Positions 16,345 through 17,976 of a stretch of 17,976 nucleotides of DNA are shown piece by piece (the stretch's first letter is position 1; the number at the start of each line of letters is the position of its first letter). The stretch is from Erysipelotrichaceae bacterium UBA3379 (GTDB lineage: Bacteria > Bacillota_I > Bacilli_A > Erysipelotrichales > Coprobacillaceae). Where the stretch lies: the NCBI GenBank assembly GCA_002359025.1, contig DEPZ01000024.1, positions 1 through 17,976 of the forward strand. Direction: 5' to 3'. Position numbers and translations under genes: made by a program. The notes under the pieces were generated by a model. That model was not told the origin of the DNA. It did no database searches and worked only from the letters and a program-made list of their open reading frames with translations.

Positions 16345-17010
16345 CTAATCTTCATTTTCCATCATAATTAATATTGATGAAATTGTTACAAATACCAACG
16401 TTTGTATAACTCCCGCAAACAAATCAAAATAAACATGGAATATAGGGGCTATCACAGGTCCTAAAAAATTTATTGAAGTTGGTATAATTAAACTTGATAA
16501 CCATGATGTAAATTGATAAAGTAATGACATTAAAATACTACCACTTAAAATATTACCAAAAATACGGAATGATAACGATATTAATGGTGCAATTAAACTA
16601 AAGATATTTGTTGGTGGCCAAATATTGCCAACAATATAATCTTTAATTCCTTTTTTCTTAATAGCATTATACTGTATTAAGACAAAAGTAATAATTGTCA
16701 TAGCAAGAGTAATTGAGTAATTGGATGTTGGTGCATCAAATCCAATCAAACCACTAATATTTGCTATAACTAAATAGCAAAATAACATTGCAAAATACGG
16801 ATAATAATTCTTTTCAAACTTACTTGGCATAATAGACTTCATATAGTTATAAATCATCTCTACACCAGTTTCAACAACCAAAACTATTCCCTTAGGTCTC
16901 TTTGTCGCATCTGCAACAGCAACCTTCTTGCCTGCATATACAAAGAATATACCTAGACCAACCATAATGATTAATGAGAAAATTAATTCTGGCTGTATAA
17001 CAATTTTCAT
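16345..17010 (-). CDS. atpB: F1Fo ATP synthase a subunit
   Basis: This 221-residue membrane subunit forms the ion half-channels against the c ring. The essential Arg149 sits in the conserved LSFRIFGNILSG motif. A final long hydrophobic hairpin (GPVIAPIFHVYFDLFAGVIQ...) and several other helices are seen. The ATG immediately follows the TAG of the atpI-like gene, and GGAGGAG in the end of that gene serves as its ribosome site. It is slightly shorter than enterobacterial AtpB but normal for Firmicutes. Confidence 0.95.
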   Translation of the reverse strand: MKIVIQPELIFSLIIMVGLGIFFVYAGKKVAVADATKRPKGIVLVVETGVEMIYNYMKSIMPSKFEKNYYPYFAMLFCYLVIANISGLIGFDAPTSNYSITLAMTIITFVLIQYNAIKKKGIKDYIVGNIWPPTNIFSLIAPLISLSFRIFGNILSGSILMSLLYQFTSWLSSLIIPTSINFLGPVIAPIFHVYFDLFAGVIQTLVFVTISSILIMMENED

Positions 17011-17379
17011 CTATTTCATCTCCTCCTTTCTGTACTTATGATTAAGCCAATAAATCGTTATCGGTGTAATCAGATAACCAAAGAATACTGCAAAAAGGCT
17101 CACAGCATGATTTGTTATTATACAAATAGCAAAACCTAGAATCATTAATAAAAGCTTTGATATAAACATAATAATAACAAACAATATATTCTGCCCCGTT
17201 TTCAATATCATAGTACTAGATTTTATTGTTAAAATATAATTTAAATAACAAATCACATACCCTACAATAATACCTAATACATATGAAAAACTGCGCATTC
17301 CTATTCCAATTAAACAAAAAATGAGTAGCATGCAGAAAAAGACTTTTTTAGACTCTATTTGAACATCTTTTTCATTCAT
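17011..17379 (-). CDS. atpI: AtpI-like ATP synthase assembly protein
   Basis: This 122-residue integral membrane protein is the first gene of the ATP synthase operon. The start is ATG 17379, with AAGGAG eight bases upstream; a longer frame to 17433 reads through the promoter. A charged N-terminus is followed by four hydrophobic helices (about VFFCMLLIFCLIGIG, YVLGIIVGYVICYLNYIL, ILFVIIMFISKLLLMILGFA and LFAVFFGYLITPITIYWL) and a basic tail. Size, topology and position match AtpI (ATP synthase subunit I family), which helps assemble the c ring and may handle Mg2+. Sequence conservation in this family is low, so the assignment rests mainly on context. Confidence 0.8.
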   Translation of the reverse strand: MNEKDVQIESKKVFFCMLLIFCLIGIGMRSFSYVLGIIVGYVICYLNYILTIKSSTMILKTGQNILFVIIMFISKLLLMILGFAICIITNHAVSLFAVFFGYLITPITIYWLNHKYRKEEMK

Positions 17380-17415
17380 ACAACTCACTCCTTGATCAAC
17401 ATGAATATCGCTTTG

Positions 17416-17444
17416 ATTATACATTGAAAACAATAAATTGACAA
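17416..17444 (-). promoter_or_regulatory. ATP synthase operon promoter P2 (proximal)
   Basis: TTGTCA (17444-17439), 17 bases, then a perfect TATAAT (17421-17416) on the - strand. The leader to the AtpI-like start would be about 30 bases. Confidence 0.75.
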
Positions 17445-17491
17445 CATTTTGTATATAATATTCTACCTTATTATGGCAATATTATACATTA

Positions 17492-17505
17492 GTTTACTTG
17501 TAAAC
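17492..17505. repeat. 14-base inverted repeat GTTTACTTGTAAAC
   Basis: A perfect 6-bp inverted repeat around TT, lying at the expected start point of transcription from the distal promoter. It could be a repressor operator or a small mRNA hairpin. Confidence 0.4.
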
Positions 17506-17511
17506 ATATCT

Positions 17512-17540
17512 ATCATAGGACTTTGGGGTATACTTGTCAA
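17512..17540 (-). promoter_or_regulatory. ATP synthase operon promoter P1 (distal)
   Basis: A consensus TTGACA (17540-17535), 17-base spacer and TATGAT (17517-17512) on the - strand, just beyond the toxin-like gene. Together with the proximal box it gives tandem promoters for the ATP synthase operon. Confidence 0.7.
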
Positions 17541-17557
17541 CTTATTTCACTTACTTT

Positions 17558-17797
17558 TCATTTTGTATTCGATTTTACAAATCTGCAATCTGAAATAATA
17601 TCTACCTCATCATAAATCATATATCTAAAATCAAAGCCTTTGATTATAAAATGTCGAGCATTATCATCATCTGCTATCATAGCATACATTCTTGGATTGA
17701 GTTTCAAATGACTGATAACTGTTTTCATTTGTTGCGAAAATCTTATTTTGTTTACTTTTAAAAATAAGTAAACACTCTCATCAATAACAATCTTCAC
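17558..17797 (-). CDS. Small RelE/ParE-like toxin candidate
   Basis: This 79-residue protein has a basic middle (predicted helices around VISHLKLNPRMYAM) and a C-terminal beta-rich part (ARHFIIKGFDFRYMIYDEV followed by DIISDCRFVK) that resembles the end of RelE/ParE-superfamily toxins. It is shorter than most family members, and catalytic residues cannot be assigned confidently. The start is GTG 17797, with AAGGA seven bases upstream and one base after the stop of the antitoxin-like frame, which is typical coupling for a toxin-antitoxin pair. The partner appears frameshifted, so the toxin may be inactive, rarely expressed, or the frameshifts may be errors. Confidence 0.5.
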   Translation of the reverse strand: MKIVIDESVYLFLKVNKIRFSQQMKTVISHLKLNPRMYAMIADDDNARHFIIKGFDFRYMIYDEVDIISDCRFVKSNTK

Positions 17798-17798
17798 A

Positions 17799-17967
17799 CT
17801 ATAATCCTTCTCTTTCTAGAAGTTCAAGAAATTCGCCATCTGAATATGTTTTTGCTTTTCCTTCTTTAATAAGATGGGATTTTTTACAGTATTTTCAAAA
17901 CTATACATTTCTTTTTCAACTTCATCATTATATATCTATAATAAGCTGTACGAATTTTTATGGACAT
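17799..17967 (-). pseudogene. Antitoxin-like gene with two frameshifts
   Basis: No single frame is open, but three frames in series make a coherent short protein of about 55 residues. It starts at ATG 17967 (MSIKIRTAYYRY), moves to a second frame (NDEVEKEMYSFENTVKNP), then to a third (HLIKEGKAKTYSDGEF... ending EREGL at TAG 17801-17799). The first break falls in an ATATAT run and is explained by one extra AT. The second falls in a CCC run and is explained by one lost C. The gene directly precedes the toxin-like gene, the usual antitoxin-toxin order. The family is not recognised. The window ends just upstream, so its promoter is not visible. Confidence 0.45.
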
Positions 17968-17976
17968 CCATTCCAA

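Overview
The window is low-GC (AT-rich) DNA with dense operons, strong AGGAGG-type ribosome binding sites and TTGACA/TATAAT promoters, which points to a Firmicute. The fused EIIAB-EIIC-EIID-DUF956 mannose-type PTS, the complete F1Fo operon led by an AtpI-like gene, and the style of the cell-wall enzymes would suit a gut anaerobe of the Erysipelotrichia type. That taxonomic guess is inference from gene content, not a measurement.

Left accessory region, + strand (1-4872). A broken membrane-protein remnant comes first, then a small signal-peptide-bearing secreted peptide gene carrying a one-base frameshift. A hairpin terminator/attenuator follows, then two long genes separated by a single base. 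Each of these encodes an N-terminal ABC ATPase fused to a MacB/FtsX-like four-helix permease with a large external domain. The layout resembles a bacteriocin or secreted-peptide export/immunity locus, but the peptide matches no family I can name.

Central region, - strand (4883-10639). A mannose-family PTS operon (EIIAB, EIIC, EIID, then a DUF956 gene behind an internal hairpin) is driven by a good SigA promoter with a cre-like site upstream. Next are two envelope genes, a membrane-anchored N-acetylmuramoyl-L-alanine amidase and a PgdA-like polysaccharide deacetylase with Ig-like repeats, transcribed in that order from a clear promoter.

Right region, - strand (10741-17540). A complete ATP synthase operon runs atpI-like, B, E, F, H, A, G, D, C, with tandem promoters and a strong terminator. 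The c subunit has a two-carboxylate pattern (E25 and E58) with Thr after E58, which suggests possible Na+ coupling.

Right edge (17558-17967, - strand). A small RelE/ParE-like toxin candidate lies directly behind an antitoxin-like gene that appears broken by two small indels. Every core gene is intact, while the accessory genes at both ends carry frameshifts in short repeats. Either the accessory genes are decaying or the assembly has local indels. I saw no tRNA, rRNA, CRISPR array or insertion sequence.
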